Below are positions 33,292 through 44,261 of a DNA stretch of 64,000 nt, piece by piece; positions within the stretch are counted from its first letter, which is position 1; every line of letters starts with the position of its first letter. The DNA lies in assembly GCF_900142205.1 (NCBI RefSeq), contig NZ_FRAA01000002.1, positions 370,282 to 434,281 on the forward strand. Direction: 5' to 3'. A program made the translations under genes and the position numbers. The DNA comes from Reichenbachiella agariperforans. GTDB lineage: Bacteria; Bacteroidota; Bacteroidia; Cytophagales; Cyclobacteriaceae. Below the pieces are notes generated by a model. That model had not been told where the DNA came from. It searched no databases and was given only the letters and a program-made list of their open reading frames with translations.

Positions 33292-36200
33292 ATGATGAAG
33301 ACTATGCCAGATCAGGTACCACAGGTATATACCCCACAAAATCACATTCGAATTGTAACTGCTGCCTCTCTTTTCGATGGCCATGATGCCGCCATCAATA
33401 TCATGCGTCGAATCATTCAGGGTACAGGGGTTGAGGTCATACACCTCGGTCACAACCGATCTGTAGATGAAATCGTCAACTGCGCTATCCAAGAAGATGT
33501 ACAAGCTATCGCCATCACCTCCTACCAAGGTGGGCACGTCGAATATTTCAAATACATGTATGACTTGCTAATCGAAAAAGGGAGACCCGAAATCAAAATA
33601 TTCGGAGGAGGAGGGGGCACCATACTTCCCGCTGAGACCGAAGCACTACATGCACACGGGATTAGTCGCATCTACAGTCCCGACGATGGTCGATCTATGG
33701 GACTACAAGGCATGATCAACGACATGATCTCTGCCTGTGATTTCCCTATCGGGGAAAAAGAAAACATACCGCTTGATCAGCTCTCTTCAAGGAACATACT
33801 TCCGATTAGCCGCCTAATCACTACAGTAGAAAACTACCCAACCCAATCAAAAGACCTTATCCAAAACATAAACACACTAGCAGCTAAAAAGACGACACCC
33901 ATACTAGGAATCACAGGAACTGGTGGTGCTGGAAAATCCTCTCTAGTAGACGAGTTGGTCAGAAGATACCTGATGGATTTTGAAGACAAAACCATTGCGA
34001 TCATCTCTGTAGACCCGTCCAAACGAAAGACAGGCGGTGCACTCCTCGGAGATCGCATTCGGATGAACGCTATCGACAATCCTCGGGTCTATATGCGATC
34101 GCTCGCTACTCGACAATCCAACCTTGCGCTCTCCAAACATGTACAAGAAGCTGTAAACATCGTCAAGGTCGCTGGATATGATCTGATAGTCCTAGAGACA
34201 AGTGGTATCGGGCAGTCTGACACAGAGATCACAGATCACTCCGACCTCTCCCTCTATGTCATGACACCAGAATATGGTGCCGCTACCCAGTTGGAAAAGA
34301 TCGACATGTTGGATTTTGCGGACATCATCGCGCTCAACAAGTTTGACAAGCGTGGAGCACTCGACGCACTTCGAGACGTCAAAAAACAATACCAGCGCAA
34401 CCATCAACAATGGGACACACCCACAGAGCAATTGCCCGTGTTTGGGACGATTGCTTCACAGTTTAATGACCCGGGCATGAATGCCCTATATGGCTGTATT
34501 ATGCAACAGCTAACTACGAAAAATTCATCGAGTTTCGAACCCCACATAAAACTCGCACAAGGGAGTTCCGAGAAAATCTACATCATCCCACCAAAACGTG
34601 TACGCTACCTCTCCGAGATATCGGACAGTATTCGCGACTATGATCAGTGGGCTATCAGACAAAGTACAATTGCCCAGAACCTATACAGTATCACCAATAC
34701 CAAAGCACTGAGTGACGAATCACTACACGCTGAGCTAGACAAACTCTACGATAAAACAGCGTTAGATTTTGATCCGAAAAACCAAAAAATCATCAACGAA
34801 TGGTCTGACAAAAAAGCCAACTACGCAGCAGACCAATACACCTACCACGTCCGTGGAAAAGAGATAAAAGTAGAGACCAAAACCAGCACACTTTCTCATA
34901 GCAAAATTCCCAAAGTTTCACTTCCCCGATACGAAGCGTGGGGCGACATCCTCAAATGGTCGCTGCAAGAAAATGTCCCAGGAGAATTCCCTTTTACAGC
35001 GGGCGTATTCCCGTTCAAACGACAGGGAGAAGACCCTACGAGAATGTTTGCTGGTGAGGGAGGTCCAGAGCGCACCAACCGACGGTTTCATTATGTATCT
35101 ATGGGACTGCCAGCCGCTCGGTTGTCTACAGCCTTTGATTCGGTGACCTTGTACGGAGCAGACCCTGCAGTACGACCCGACATCTACGGCAAGATCGGTA
35201 ACTCTGGCGTCAACATCTGCTGTCTAGATGATGCAAAAAAGCTGTACTCAGGTTTTGATCTGACAGCTCCTACGACCTCCGTATCGATGACCATCAATGG
35301 TCCCGCTGCGACGATATGTGCCTTTTTCATGAACGCGGCTATCGATCAACAGTGCGAACGGTACATCCATGCCAATGGTCTGGCCTCAGAAGTCGAAGCA
35401 AAAATCGACCAGCTCTACCAAGGACATATTCGTCCACACTACCAAGGCGAACTACCTCAAGGAAATGACGGTCTGGGACTGATGCTACTGGGTGTGACAG
35501 GTGATGAGGTGCTGCCTACGGATATCTATGCACAGATCAAATCTGAGACGCTCAACAAAATCCGAGGCACCGTCCAAGCCGACATCCTCAAGGAAGACCA
35601 AGCGCAGAACACCTGTATTTTCTCTACAGAGTTTTCCTTACGAGTAATGGGCGATGTACAGCAGTACTTTATCGATCAGAAAATCCGCAACTTCTACTCC
35701 GTATCTATCTCCGGCTACCACATTGCTGAGGCGGGTGCCAACCCGATCACACAGCTAGCACTCACACTTTCCAATGGTTTCACATTCGTAGAATACTATG
35801 TGTCTCGTGGCATGGATATCAATGATTTTGCTCCGAACCTATCCTTCTTTTTCTCGAATGGGATAGATCCAGAGTATGCCGTGATCGGGCGTGTTGCACG
35901 CCGCATTTGGGCGAAAGCCATGAAACTAAAATACAATGCGGATGAACGCTCCCAAAAACTGAAATACCACATCCAAACCAGTGGACGATCTCTGCATGCG
36001 CAGGAGATCGATTTCAACGATATCCGTACTACGTTGCAAGCACTCTATGCGATCTACGACAACTGTAACTCACTGCACACCAATGCGTATGACGAGGCGA
36101 TCACCACCCCGACAGAAGCTTCCGTTCGGCGCGCCATGGCGATACAGTTGATCATCAATCGGGAATTGGGATTGGCCAAAAACGAAAACCCGCTACAAGG

Positions 36201-36663
36201 ATCATTCATCATCGAAGAATTAACTGATCTGGTAGAAGAAGCTGTCCTAGCAGAATTTGACAAAATCACAGACCGAGGTGGTGTCCTCGGTGCAATGGAA
36301 ACCATGTACCAGCGCAGCAAGATTCAGGAAGAAAGCCTACACTACGAACATCTCAAGCACTCTGGAGAATACCCCATTATTGGGGTGAACACTTTTTTGT
36401 CATCCCAAGGCTCACCAACCGTCACGCCTGGTGAGGTGATTCGTGCCACACCTACAGAAAAAGAATACCAAATCAGTATGCTCTCTGTGCTACATCAGCA
36501 TAAGGAAAAACATGCAACACAGGCTCTAAAAGCACTACAAGAAGTGGCCATCCAAAATGGCAACATCTACGAAGCGCTGATGGAAACGACCAAGCACTGT
36601 TCGTTAGGTCAAATCACAGAAGCTCTATACGAAGTGGGTGGTCAGTACCGAAGAAATATGTAA
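33292..36663 (+). CDS. icmF: fused isobutyryl-CoA mutase IcmF
   Basis: Adenosylcobalamin enzyme of 1123 residues that carries all parts of an acyl-CoA mutase on one chain. Residues about 18-145 bind B12 (DGH at 29-31, followed by the GGGGG stretch near 105-109); residues about 200-430 are the MeaB-like GTPase chaperone (P-loop GTGGAGKSS near 209-217, NKFD); residues about 560-1123 are the mutase ([33 protein letters not shown]). IcmF interconverts isobutyryl-CoA and butyryl-CoA (some also isovaleryl-CoA and pivalyl-CoA). It stands alone, with a convergent gene 15 bp away. Confidence 0.95.
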   Translation: MMKTMPDQVPQVYTPQNHIRIVTAASLFDGHDAAINIMRRIIQGTGVEVIHLGHNRSVDEIVNCAIQEDVQAIAITSYQGGHVEYFKYMYDLLIEKGRPEIKIFGGGGGTILPAETEALHAHGISRIYSPDDGRSMGLQGMINDMISACDFPIGEKENIPLDQLSSRNILPISRLITTVENYPTQSKDLIQNINTLAAKKTTPILGITGTGGAGKSSLVDELVRRYLMDFEDKTIAIISVDPSKRKTGGALLGDRIRMNAIDNPRVYMRSLATRQSNLALSKHVQEAVNIVKVAGYDLIVLETSGIGQSDTEITDHSDLSLYVMTPEYGAATQLEKIDMLDFADIIALNKFDKRGALDALRDVKKQYQRNHQQWDTPTEQLPVFGTIASQFNDPGMNALYGCIMQQLTTKNSSSFEPHIKLAQGSSEKIYIIPPKRVRYLSEISDSIRDYDQWAIRQSTIAQNLYSITNTKALSDESLHAELDKLYDKTALDFDPKNQKIINEWSDKKANYAADQYTYHVRGKEIKVETKTSTLSHSKIPKVSLPRYEAWGDILKWSLQENVPGEFPFTAGVFPFKRQGEDPTRMFAGEGGPERTNRRFHYVSMGLPAARLSTAFDSVTLYGADPAVRPDIYGKIGNSGVNICCLDDAKKLYSGFDLTAPTTSVSMTINGPAATICAFFMNAAIDQQCERYIHANGLASEVEAKIDQLYQGHIRPHYQGELPQGNDGLGLMLLGVTGDEVLPTDIYAQIKSETLNKIRGTVQADILKEDQAQNTCIFSTEFSLRVMGDVQQYFIDQKIRNFYSVSISGYHIAEAGANPITQLALTLSNGFTFVEYYVSRGMDINDFAPNLSFFFSNGIDPEYAVIGRVARRIWAKAMKLKYNADERSQKLKYHIQTSGRSLHAQEIDFNDIRTTLQALYAIYDNCNSLHTNAYDEAITTPTEASVRRAMAIQLIINRELGLAKNENPLQGSFIIEELTDLVEEAVLAEFDKITDRGGVLGAMETMYQRSKIQEESLHYEHLKHSGEYPIIGVNTFLSSQGSPTVTPGEVIRATPTEKEYQISMLSVLHQHKEKHATQALKALQEVAIQNGNIYEALMETTKHCSLGQITEALYEVGGQYRRNM

Positions 36664-36678
36664 AAGGTCAATGCTGTA

Positions 36679-37560
36679 TTAAAATCCGTATGCTTCAAAA
36701 CCTGAAGAAAACTCATCTTCGTTAAAGGTGGGGTTGAGTTCTATGTCGAAGTACTCATAGAGTTCAAACAACCCTTGGTCATCGAAGATTTTCATCATGA
36801 CTGGCAGGTGAGTCGTCTGATCTATGTAGATAATCATGCGAGGGGAATAATCTGTCGGGACGGAAATCGTCATTCCTGGTTGTACTTCGTCATAGTCTTG
36901 ATCCAGGTTGTTTTTCTCCAAGATCATAAAGCCACTCAATTTCAAACTATCCTCGATGGATGCCAAAGTCTCCCATTTTTGGACTGTATGCTCACGGTAT
37001 TGAAAATATGGATTGCTCAATTCTATGGCATCACAAGCGACCCCTCCAAAATCCACTGGGTCTAGTTTGGAGATCATGGTTTTGGATTCCTCTCCATATT
37101 TATCTACCAAAAATTTTAAGATTGACATCACATAGGTATATCCGCCATCACGAATCGTATGATGTTGGCCTTTTCGCATCAAGCTACCCATAGGGTCTAG
37201 TCTCAAAGTCACCCATGGAAAACTGACTGGGTTGATCAGTGCGTTTCCATCGTTTTGCCCTTCGCAGTAGAGTACCTCTAATCCCTTGTCTGGCGACAGT
37301 TGATTTGAATAAATCTTATACGGTGCTACAGATAACTTGGTGGCACTGACTTGTGTAATGAGTACTCCTTCCACGCGCTCGGTTTTCTGCATTGTGAACT
37401 TCATACTAGTAACCGACTCTGCAGCTGCAAACATGGATTGAGCCAGTTCATACCCCGTTTGCCCCATACTTATCGTTGAAATACAGCTCAACATCCCTAG
37501 GAATAAAAGCCTCTTTTTCTGTCTAGATAACAAGAAGGACAACACATCAAATTTTTTCAT
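36679..37560 (-). CDS. DUF1571 protein with an inserted LysM motif
   Basis: I start at 37560 (MKKFDVLSFLLSRQKKRLLF), giving an N-terminal signal; 18 more codons are open. The 293-residue protein matches DUF1571 (MKFTMQKTERVEGVL near 45, YEYFDIELN near the end), outer-membrane-lipoprotein-carrier-like beta proteins. Between about residues 180 and 235 it contains a LysM-like peptidoglycan-binding segment (HTVQKWETLASI....ILEKNNLD....VQPGMTISVP). It probably acts in the periplasm near the wall. Confidence 0.8.
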   Translation of the reverse strand: MKKFDVLSFLLSRQKKRLLFLGMLSCISTISMGQTGYELAQSMFAAAESVTSMKFTMQKTERVEGVLITQVSATKLSVAPYKIYSNQLSPDKGLEVLYCEGQNDGNALINPVSFPWVTLRLDPMGSLMRKGQHHTIRDGGYTYVMSILKFLVDKYGEESKTMISKLDPVDFGGVACDAIELSNPYFQYREHTVQKWETLASIEDSLKLSGFMILEKNNLDQDYDEVQPGMTISVPTDYSPRMIIYIDQTTHLPVMMKIFDDQGLFELYEYFDIELNPTFNEDEFSSGFEAYGF

Positions 37561-37612
37561 CCGTGCAAGATAGTTAAATGAGCCATGAGAGGATGATCCA
37601 AAGGTAAAAGAC

Positions 37613-37640
37613 AAAAAAAGAGCAGCTCATGCTGCTCTTT
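37613..37640 (-). terminator. terminator of the giant adhesin gene
   Basis: AAAGAGCAGC-TCAT-GCTGCTCTTT, a 10-bp stem with a 4-nt loop and a run of T on the minus strand, 26 bp after the adhesin stop. Confidence 0.9.
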
Positions 37641-37665
37641 TAACCTTACATTAATCAATCCACTA

Positions 37666-40600
37666 TTATCGTCGGACCAACAGCTTTGTTGTTGTGGTAA
37701 TATTTTGATCCGTGATTTTCATGAAATACAGTCCCGATTCTAGATGACGGATAGATACCTGATCAGATCCGAAAGACTTTTCTACCCAAACCTCTTGCCC
37801 TCTTGCATCAAATATTTGAATCTTAACATCTGCTGATTGTACCCCTTCTATACTAATTGTACTCGTTGCTGGGTTAGGATAGACCTGGAAAGAAACCTCA
37901 TTTTCCGTAGCTAATACTGACGTACCTTTCTCGGTCACCTCGAAACTAACGGCTGTCTCTGCTGAATTATAATTGTCATTCCCCGCCTGACTAACCGTTA
38001 TAGTCACTACACCTATCGTACCATCTAAAGTGATCGTCGTACCATTGATAGTCGCTGGACCAGACACTGTATAGATCAATGCCAGAGAAGAAGTCGTATT
38101 CGCGATCACCTCAAAATCCAAATCATCAACTAGCTTGTTTTCAATAGCTGTCACAGTAATGGTTTGATCTGCTTTCGCTACAGTGAAACTTTGTGTCACC
38201 TGAGATGCTGCATTGAATTGATCATTGCCCAACTGATCAGCAGCAATCTCAACCGTACCCGCACCAGTGATAGAAACGGTACGGCCAGCTACAACCGCAG
38301 GACCACTAATAACCGAGTAGATCACGTCTAACCCCGAACTAGCTGTGGCAGTTATATCAAAGTCTGCATCTCCAAATACCTTGTCTGAAATGGTCTCAAA
38401 CGTGATGGTCTGATTAGTTTTGGCTGGATCTGAGACATTGAAAGTAGTTTGCTCACTCGCAGCGTTGAAATTGTTATTGCCTGCCTGACTAACAGTCACC
38501 GTGATCACGCCTATCGTACCGTCCAAAGTGATCGTCGTACCGCTAATGGTAGCTGGACCAGACACCTCATAGGTCAGTGCCAGAGAAGAAGTCGTACTGG
38601 CTATCACATCAAAATTCGAATCTCCTATCAACTTGTTTTCAATAGCCGTCACAGTAATGGTTTGATCTGCTTTTGCTACTGTAAAACTTTGTGTCTCCCG
38701 AGGTGCTGCATTGAACTGATCATCGCCAAGCTGATCGGCAGCCAGCTCAACCGTACCTGCACCTGTAATAGAAACGGTATTGCCAGTAACAGTCGCTGGA
38801 CCACTAATGACCGAGTAAGTCACGCTTAAACCAGAGGTTGCTGTAGCAGTGACGGCAAAGTCCTCATCTCCAAACACCTTGTCTGTGATCGAATCAAACG
38901 TGATCGTTTGATTCGATTTGGGTTGGTCCGAGACATCAAAAGTGATTTGCTCACTCGCTGCTTTATAGTTCTCATTCCCAGCCTGAGAAACGGTCACTGT
39001 GACCATGCCGGCTGTGCCGTCTAATGTGATTTCAGAACCAACAATCCTCGCTGGGCCATCTACTGCATAGGTTAGATCCAATCCAGACGTGGTACTAGCG
39101 ATCACATTAAATGGGTCATCAGTCGTCAATTTATCCTCTATCTCAGTGATACTGATCGTCTGCTCTGCGCGATCTACCACCGTCACTACAGCAGTAGCAG
39201 TAGCAACATTGCCTTGAGCATCCATACCAGTGAGTGTCACGGTATTTGCACCTACATTAGCAGTGGTAAAACTGTCGACATCCAAACTCAAAGTGACATC
39301 CCCGCAATTGTCAGAAGAAGCATCGTCTACATCAGCAGGCGTGATCACGGCAGTGCCATCTGTTGACAGATTAACCGTAATATCCTGAGTCGCCATCACT
39401 GGAGCCATACTATCCTCCACAGTAACTGTGGCTGTAGTCGTGGCTAGATTGCCAGACTCATCTACTACCGTCAAAGTGACGGTGTGCGCTCCTAGTTGTG
39501 TGCAATCAAAATATGCTTGATCTAAAGCCAAGGTGAGATTTTCTGATTCAGTACAGCTATCACTTGAACCATTGTTGACATCTAGTGGACTGACTACTAC
39601 ATTTCCAGTGCCATCGAGTTGAGCTGTAAAATCCTGTGCGATTGCCGTCGGTAAGGTCGTTTCCTCTACCGTTACAGTAGCCGTAGCAGTTGATTGATTG
39701 CCAGACGCATCTTCTACAGTCAAGGTCACCGTATTAGATCCTACGTCAGCACAAGTGAAGGCCGTATGACTCAAAGTCAACACCAAGTCGCCTGTGGCGG
39801 TGCTGTTGTCTTTTGATCCATTGTTGATTTGAGCTGGAGTGATAGCAGCATGGCCGTCAGCATCTAGTTGAATCGTTAAATTTTGAGCGATCGCTGTGGG
39901 TAGCAGATTGTCTGTGACCGTGACAGTAGTTTCTGCCGTCGATTCATTGCCGCTTGCATCAGTCACGGTGAGTATCACTGTATTTTCGCCCAGATTTGAA
40001 CTGACAAACAACGTTTGGTCTATGCTCAACTCAAGGTCTTCATCTGCTGTGCAATTGTCTGAAGACCCATCGTTGATGTCGATGGCAGAAATAATAGCCT
40101 CACCGTTTGGATTGAGGCCTACTGTAATATCTTTCGCTACTGCTGTAGGTGCTGTTTCATCTCCAACAGTCAAAGTCACCTCCTCAGTCATTTGGAAACC
40201 ACAGCCTGTTCCGCACGAAAGTTCTGGCCCTTCTGCCCAGGCCATTGCTTCATCGAAATTCACTAAAGCACCATTTTTACCAGCTTTTATTTCTGTCAGT
40301 TGCGTTCCTTCTCCATCCTCAAAATTGAAATAAGCTGACAGTCCACTTTCTGTTCCTCGCAAACAGTTATCCATCTCCTCAGAAATCTCTGCCGCGGTTT
40401 TGGCTACATTCCAGATTCTGAATTCATCCATTTTTCCATCAAAGTACTTAACTGGGCTTGCTCCGCCATGTACGCCTAGGTGCACAGGCCTTGAGCTACC
40501 AAGAATTCGAGTGACAGATGGGTTATTTTCAGAGGCTACTTCTGTACCATTTACCAATATTTTAGCCACCCCATTGTCAAAAGTCACTGCAATGTGATTC

Positions 40601-43386
40601 CACTCATTTAGTGTTAAGGATTGGTGAGCGTACAATTGGATATCGCTAGCCTCACCGTCCAAAGTAAATCGTACGTTTCGACCATTGTCAAGAGTCCCAT
40701 CAGTATCCACAATAAAATCTCCTGCGGTTGACCCTAGACTGCTATAGTTCATGTTGGAAAACAGTCTACTCGAAGATGTGCCTCTTGGAAAAATCCATGC
40801 TTCTAGCGTGAATGTGCTCGTGGTTGACATGGTATATGTCGTGGCAACTCGATCATTGGTGCCGTCAAAATCCAATCCTCCCGATATACTGTTTACAGGA
40901 GGCACTTCTCCGTACACATTGAAAGTGGTGTTCTCAGTGACCGTTCCAGTATTGAAATCCAAAGATTCTCCTGTTCCCAACATTGGCCCATCTACGATGC
41001 TGTTGTCCGCACTATTTCTTAGAAAATAATTAATACCACTGACCGAACTGCCTGTTGTGACCGTCGTGCTCATTTCGTCACAACCAGTGTCTTCTGCTAT
41101 GGTCACAGCTTCATCATCGATATTGGAAGTCACCGTGACGATGGCCTCTGCGGTGGCGATGTTTCGGCTGGCATCTTTCACCGTCAAAGTCACTGTATTA
41201 GCGCCCAAATCCTCACAGGTAAATATGGCTTTGTCCAAACTGAAAATCAATTCATTATCCGCTGTATCGTCATCAGTAGAGCCATTGTCGACCTGCGAAG
41301 CTGCTACAGTAACTTCTCCGTTGATTCCGAGCTCCACCGTGATATCCTGGGCAATGGCAGTCGGCGCTACGAGGTTCCTAGGTGAAGAACCACTTTCATA
41401 CGCACCCATGTCAATAGTACCAGCATGGATTCTTTTGTTGCCCAAAATATCTCCAAACAAATCGCCGGGTAGTTGGTCATTGCTACCTGCATCTATCGCC
41501 GGAGAACCTGTGAATAAGGTGAAATCCTGAGAAATGGCATCCGTAAATAACGGGTCTTGATTGATGTTGTCTGAAACAACAGGCGCATTTGCTTTGGTAC
41601 TGAAATCCGTTTGATTGGAAATGTTATACGTGAAAGTCAGGCTGTTTAGCTTGTTGGTAGGTCTGTTCATAAAACCGATAACTTGTTCATTCACCACCAC
41701 TGGCGAACTCAGGTTGTTGTAGAAGATATTGTTGTGAAGTGTCGCGTGCGCTTTTGATGTTGCATCGTTGTTTAATCTTCTGATGACTATCGTCCCTTTG
41801 TCGTTGGAGGTATTGGTGCCCAAGTCCTTATTGTCAGTAAAAGTACTGTTGATCACTGCTACATCTATTTGTCCAGCATTGACCGCAAAGTACAAGCTAC
41901 TTCCAGCAAAGCCATCTCCACTAGCTACATCTCCTGCCACATTCTCAAAGAACAAAGAATTGTAGACTTTCGCATCCAAAGTAGCGCCATTTTCCACAGA
42001 AGCAGCAAAACCACCACCATAACGTGCAAAATTGTTGTTGACGATACAGTTTTCAACCCTCAAAGTATTGTCGGCACCCGAGGTAAAAAGCACATGAATA
42101 TTGCCTTCTCTGTTGGACACATTTTTGCGAATGATGGTGTTTTTTATCGTAAGGTTTTTAGCATCCGAGCTTTTGAATATTGCAGCTCCTCTGTTGTAGT
42201 CATTGTTGGCTGTATTGTTGGCTTGACCGCCTGTGATGATGACTCCATCAATCAGCGTATTGTCACCCGCTACATAGACTATTCGATAGGTGTTTTCGCT
42301 TCTAAGCGCATTGGTATAGGAGATGTCATTGTCATCATCTCCATTTAAGTCTCCAGACAATATTGTTGGGTTTGCTCTCCAGCTTCTTTCTGAAAGTTGC
42401 GTTTCTGTACCAGCAAAACCGCCAAACAGCTTCACGCCTTTTTGAAGCAAAAAACTGGCGGTCCGATCTGAAGCATCTGCTTTGTAGGTGCCTTGAGCGA
42501 CCCAAATAGTATCTCCAGAGGCAGTGGCATAGTCTGTTGCGGCTTTCAAACTCGTATAAGCATTCGCCCAAGATGAGCCATCATTGTTTCCACTGGCATC
42601 ACTTTTTACATAGATTTTGGCATGAGAAGTACGTTGGTTATAGATGGTAGTGATCTCTGCATCTTCTAGCTTCTGGGTGTACATTCGAATGTCATCAATT
42701 TGATCTTCATAGCTGAATTCAGCACTTTGATCCTGAATATTTCCTATAGACAAAGGAACGGCATCCACCGTGCGGCCTGTGCCTCCTGCAGTTGGGATCT
42801 CTACAGTGGTAAGCTGTTGCAGCACATTGTCGACATACAGCCGATGGCTTACATTGGGGAAGCTACCGTTGAGTGTGGCACGTGACCATGCAGACATGGT
42901 GAGCACTACATGGTGCCACTGCCCATCGGCAATGGTGCCTCCTGCTGTATTGATATTATTGGAGACAAAGTGTATGTTTTGATTGTATACATAAAATCTC
43001 CCGAATGCGCGTAATTCACCGTTTTCTAAAATGACACGGTAGCCGATTGGGCCTTTTCCTCCAGGGTTTCCACCCCACTGATCCAAGATATATCTTGGAT
43101 TGGCGTCATTGGTACTGGTCTTGATCCAAAAACTGACTGAAAAATTAGTGCGGTTGACTCCACTTTGCTCCTGCAGTACGTCTCCATTCAGTGAGATTGC
43201 ACCATTGGCAAAACCGTCCCGGTCTTCAGCTCCTGTAAGTGCATCCCCAGTTTGGGTGAGGCTATTTTCCGTACTGCCAGTATTTTGTAAAGCCCCATCT
43301 ACAAAGAGGTATTCGGAAAATGGATTTTGTGCGTTGGTCGCTGCAGCGAAAATGAGCACAAAGAATAGTGAAAGGTATAATTTCAT
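37666..43386 (-). CDS. giant T9SS-sorted surface protein (LamG, beta-helix, HYR-like and Ig-like repeats)
   Basis: A 1906-residue secreted adhesin. Order: signal peptide; LamG/concanavalin-like domain (about 25-250); right-handed beta-helix of the choice-of-anchor Q type (about 255-670; DGSSWANAYTSLKAA, GTIDMGAYESG); HYR-like repeat; a second LamG domain (about 850-1080); five HYR-like repeats of about 85 residues (PTAIAQ..T..L...G.......NNGS.D); Ig-like (MBG-type) repeats (about 1410-1820); and the C-terminal T9SS type A sorting domain (FQVYPNPATSTISIEG ... GLYFMKIT). Two DNA repeats of 498 bp lie in the Ig-like part. The LytTR kinase/regulator genes are just upstream and share a direct-repeat motif with its promoter. 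Confidence 0.9.
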   Translation of the reverse strand: MKLYLSLFFVLIFAAATNAQNPFSEYLFVDGALQNTGSTENSLTQTGDALTGAEDRDGFANGAISLNGDVLQEQSGVNRTNFSVSFWIKTSTNDANPRYILDQWGGNPGGKGPIGYRVILENGELRAFGRFYVYNQNIHFVSNNINTAGGTIADGQWHHVVLTMSAWSRATLNGSFPNVSHRLYVDNVLQQLTTVEIPTAGGTGRTVDAVPLSIGNIQDQSAEFSYEDQIDDIRMYTQKLEDAEITTIYNQRTSHAKIYVKSDASGNNDGSSWANAYTSLKAATDYATASGDTIWVAQGTYKADASDRTASFLLQKGVKLFGGFAGTETQLSERSWRANPTILSGDLNGDDDNDISYTNALRSENTYRIVYVAGDNTLIDGVIITGGQANNTANNDYNRGAAIFKSSDAKNLTIKNTIIRKNVSNREGNIHVLFTSGADNTLRVENCIVNNNFARYGGGFAASVENGATLDAKVYNSLFFENVAGDVASGDGFAGSSLYFAVNAGQIDVAVINSTFTDNKDLGTNTSNDKGTIVIRRLNNDATSKAHATLHNNIFYNNLSSPVVVNEQVIGFMNRPTNKLNSLTFTYNISNQTDFSTKANAPVVSDNINQDPLFTDAISQDFTLFTGSPAIDAGSNDQLPGDLFGDILGNKRIHAGTIDMGAYESGSSPRNLVAPTAIAQDITVELGINGEVTVAASQVDNGSTDDDTADNELIFSLDKAIFTCEDLGANTVTLTVKDASRNIATAEAIVTVTSNIDDEAVTIAEDTGCDEMSTTVTTGSSVSGINYFLRNSADNSIVDGPMLGTGESLDFNTGTVTENTTFNVYGEVPPVNSISGGLDFDGTNDRVATTYTMSTTSTFTLEAWIFPRGTSSSRLFSNMNYSSLGSTAGDFIVDTDGTLDNGRNVRFTLDGEASDIQLYAHQSLTLNEWNHIAVTFDNGVAKILVNGTEVASENNPSVTRILGSSRPVHLGVHGGASPVKYFDGKMDEFRIWNVAKTAAEISEEMDNCLRGTESGLSAYFNFEDGEGTQLTEIKAGKNGALVNFDEAMAWAEGPELSCGTGCGFQMTEEVTLTVGDETAPTAVAKDITVGLNPNGEAIISAIDINDGSSDNCTADEDLELSIDQTLFVSSNLGENTVILTVTDASGNESTAETTVTVTDNLLPTAIAQNLTIQLDADGHAAITPAQINNGSKDNSTATGDLVLTLSHTAFTCADVGSNTVTLTVEDASGNQSTATATVTVEETTLPTAIAQDFTAQLDGTGNVVVSPLDVNNGSSDSCTESENLTLALDQAYFDCTQLGAHTVTLTVVDESGNLATTTATVTVEDSMAPVMATQDITVNLSTDGTAVITPADVDDASSDNCGDVTLSLDVDSFTTANVGANTVTLTGMDAQGNVATATAVVTVVDRAEQTISITEIEDKLTTDDPFNVIASTTSGLDLTYAVDGPARIVGSEITLDGTAGMVTVTVSQAGNENYKAASEQITFDVSDQPKSNQTITFDSITDKVFGDEDFAVTATATSGLSVTYSVISGPATVTGNTVSITGAGTVELAADQLGDDQFNAAPRETQSFTVAKADQTITVTAIENKLIGDSNFDVIASTTSSLALTYEVSGPATISGTTITLDGTIGVITVTVSQAGNNNFNAASEQTTFNVSDPAKTNQTITFETISDKVFGDADFDITATASSGLDVIYSVISGPAVVAGRTVSITGAGTVEIAADQLGNDQFNAASQVTQSFTVAKADQTITVTAIENKLVDDLDFEVIANTTSSLALIYTVSGPATINGTTITLDGTIGVVTITVSQAGNDNYNSAETAVSFEVTEKGTSVLATENEVSFQVYPNPATSTISIEGVQSADVKIQIFDARGQEVWVEKSFGSDQVSIRHLESGLYFMKITDQNITTTTKLLVRR
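37950..39130 (-). repeat. 498-bp in-gene tandem repeat (about 2.4 copies)
   Basis: Anchor sequences recur at exact 498-bp spacing: CTAAAGTGATCG / CCAAAGTGATCG / CTAATGTGAT at about 38024, 38522 and 39020, and TCAATAGCxGTCACAG at 38141 and 38639. The unit is 166 codons, two Ig-like domains. The first two copies are highly alike and the third partial one is more divergent, which shows recent duplication. Confidence 0.8.
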
Positions 43387-43449
43387 GGTTTTGTGTTTTG
43401 ATTAATATCAATTCAAAACTATGACTGACTCTACCTTGATTCTTATGGT

Positions 43450-43481
43450 ACTTTCTGAAATGGGGGTTTGAGTTGCTAAAG
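43450..43481 (+). promoter_or_regulatory. candidate LytTR-type direct repeat upstream of the adhesin
   Basis: ACTTTCTGAAA (43450-43460) and AGTTGCTAAAG (43471-43481) form a direct repeat with a 21-bp step, 64 bp before the adhesin ATG. The same pair with the same step occurs at 46308-46339 before the kinase gene. Two direct repeats about two helical turns apart is the known site pattern of LytTR regulators. Confidence 0.55.
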
Positions 43482-43509
43482 CATGTAAGTTGGTTGTTAA
43501 GCCAAAAAG

Positions 43510-44256
43510 TTAGATGTTTTGCATCAACTGCATGAACTCATCGGTACGGTCTTTTGAGATGGATACGGATCGGTCATTGTCCATCAATATATAGCCTCCG
43601 TCTGATTTGACGTACTTTTTTATAAACATGAGGTTGACCAAATATGATCGGTGAGGACGGTAGAAAACCTTGACATTTTGTAGCAGTTCTACGAAATGTT
43701 TGAGGGGCTTGCTGATCAGCATTTCACCATCAGTCGTGAATACTTTGGTGTACATGCCGTCAGCTTCGAGCATGATGATATCCTCGAAAGCGACGAACTC
43801 AATTCCGTCATTGACCGGCAGACCGATTTTTTTCAAAGTCTGGGATTTGAAAACTTGTTTGAGTTCGTCGAGTCGTTGATTGATTTTGGACTTGCCTAGA
43901 AATGTCAACGCTCGTTCCACAGCCGTCTTGACTTTGGATCCACTGATCGGCTTGAGTAAATAATCGATGGCCGACAATTGAATCGCCTGTATGGCGTACT
44001 CGCTGTACGCCGTAGTGAAGATGATCTCAAAATGATAGTCTTCCTTGTCGATAAAATCCAAAATTTCCAATCCAGAGTTGCCTGGCATTTCTATATCCAA
44101 AAACACCAACTGCGGCTGTTCTGACTTGATCAGCTCGACTCCTGACAATAGGTTATCCGCCTGATAAATTTCCGTAATGTTCTTACAGTTTTCTTGAATC
44201 AGCGTCTGCAAGAGATTTCTTGCTTTTTGTTCATCGTCGATGATTAATGCTTTCAT
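43510..44256 (-). CDS. LytTR family response regulator
   Basis: A 248-residue regulator. The receiver domain (1-120) has the phospho-acceptor Asp54 in FLDIEMPGNSG and the conserved DDE at 7-9; the C-terminal LytTR DNA-binding domain (about 140-245) shows EADGMYTKVFTTDG and YRPHRSYLVNLMFIKKY. The kinase gene ends 5 bp upstream, so they form an operon and a pair. Members bind direct repeats and often control surface polymers, secretion or adhesion. Confidence 0.94.
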   Translation of the reverse strand: MKALIIDDEQKARNLLQTLIQENCKNITEIYQADNLLSGVELIKSEQPQLVFLDIEMPGNSGLEILDFIDKEDYHFEIIFTTAYSEYAIQAIQLSAIDYLLKPISGSKVKTAVERALTFLGKSKINQRLDELKQVFKSQTLKKIGLPVNDGIEFVAFEDIIMLEADGMYTKVFTTDGEMLISKPLKHFVELLQNVKVFYRPHRSYLVNLMFIKKYVKSDGGYILMDNDRSVSISKDRTDEFMQLMQNI

Positions 44257-44261
44257 GGTTT

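Noticed and set aside
37950-39130. CRISPR-like array
   Set aside because: The repeats are 498 bp long, in frame and coding; there are no short repeats with unique spacers anywhere in the window.
38449-43405. Many plus-strand frames of 60-160 residues opposite the adhesin
   Set aside because: They mirror the repeat units of the adhesin and show no start signals or families; they are shadows.
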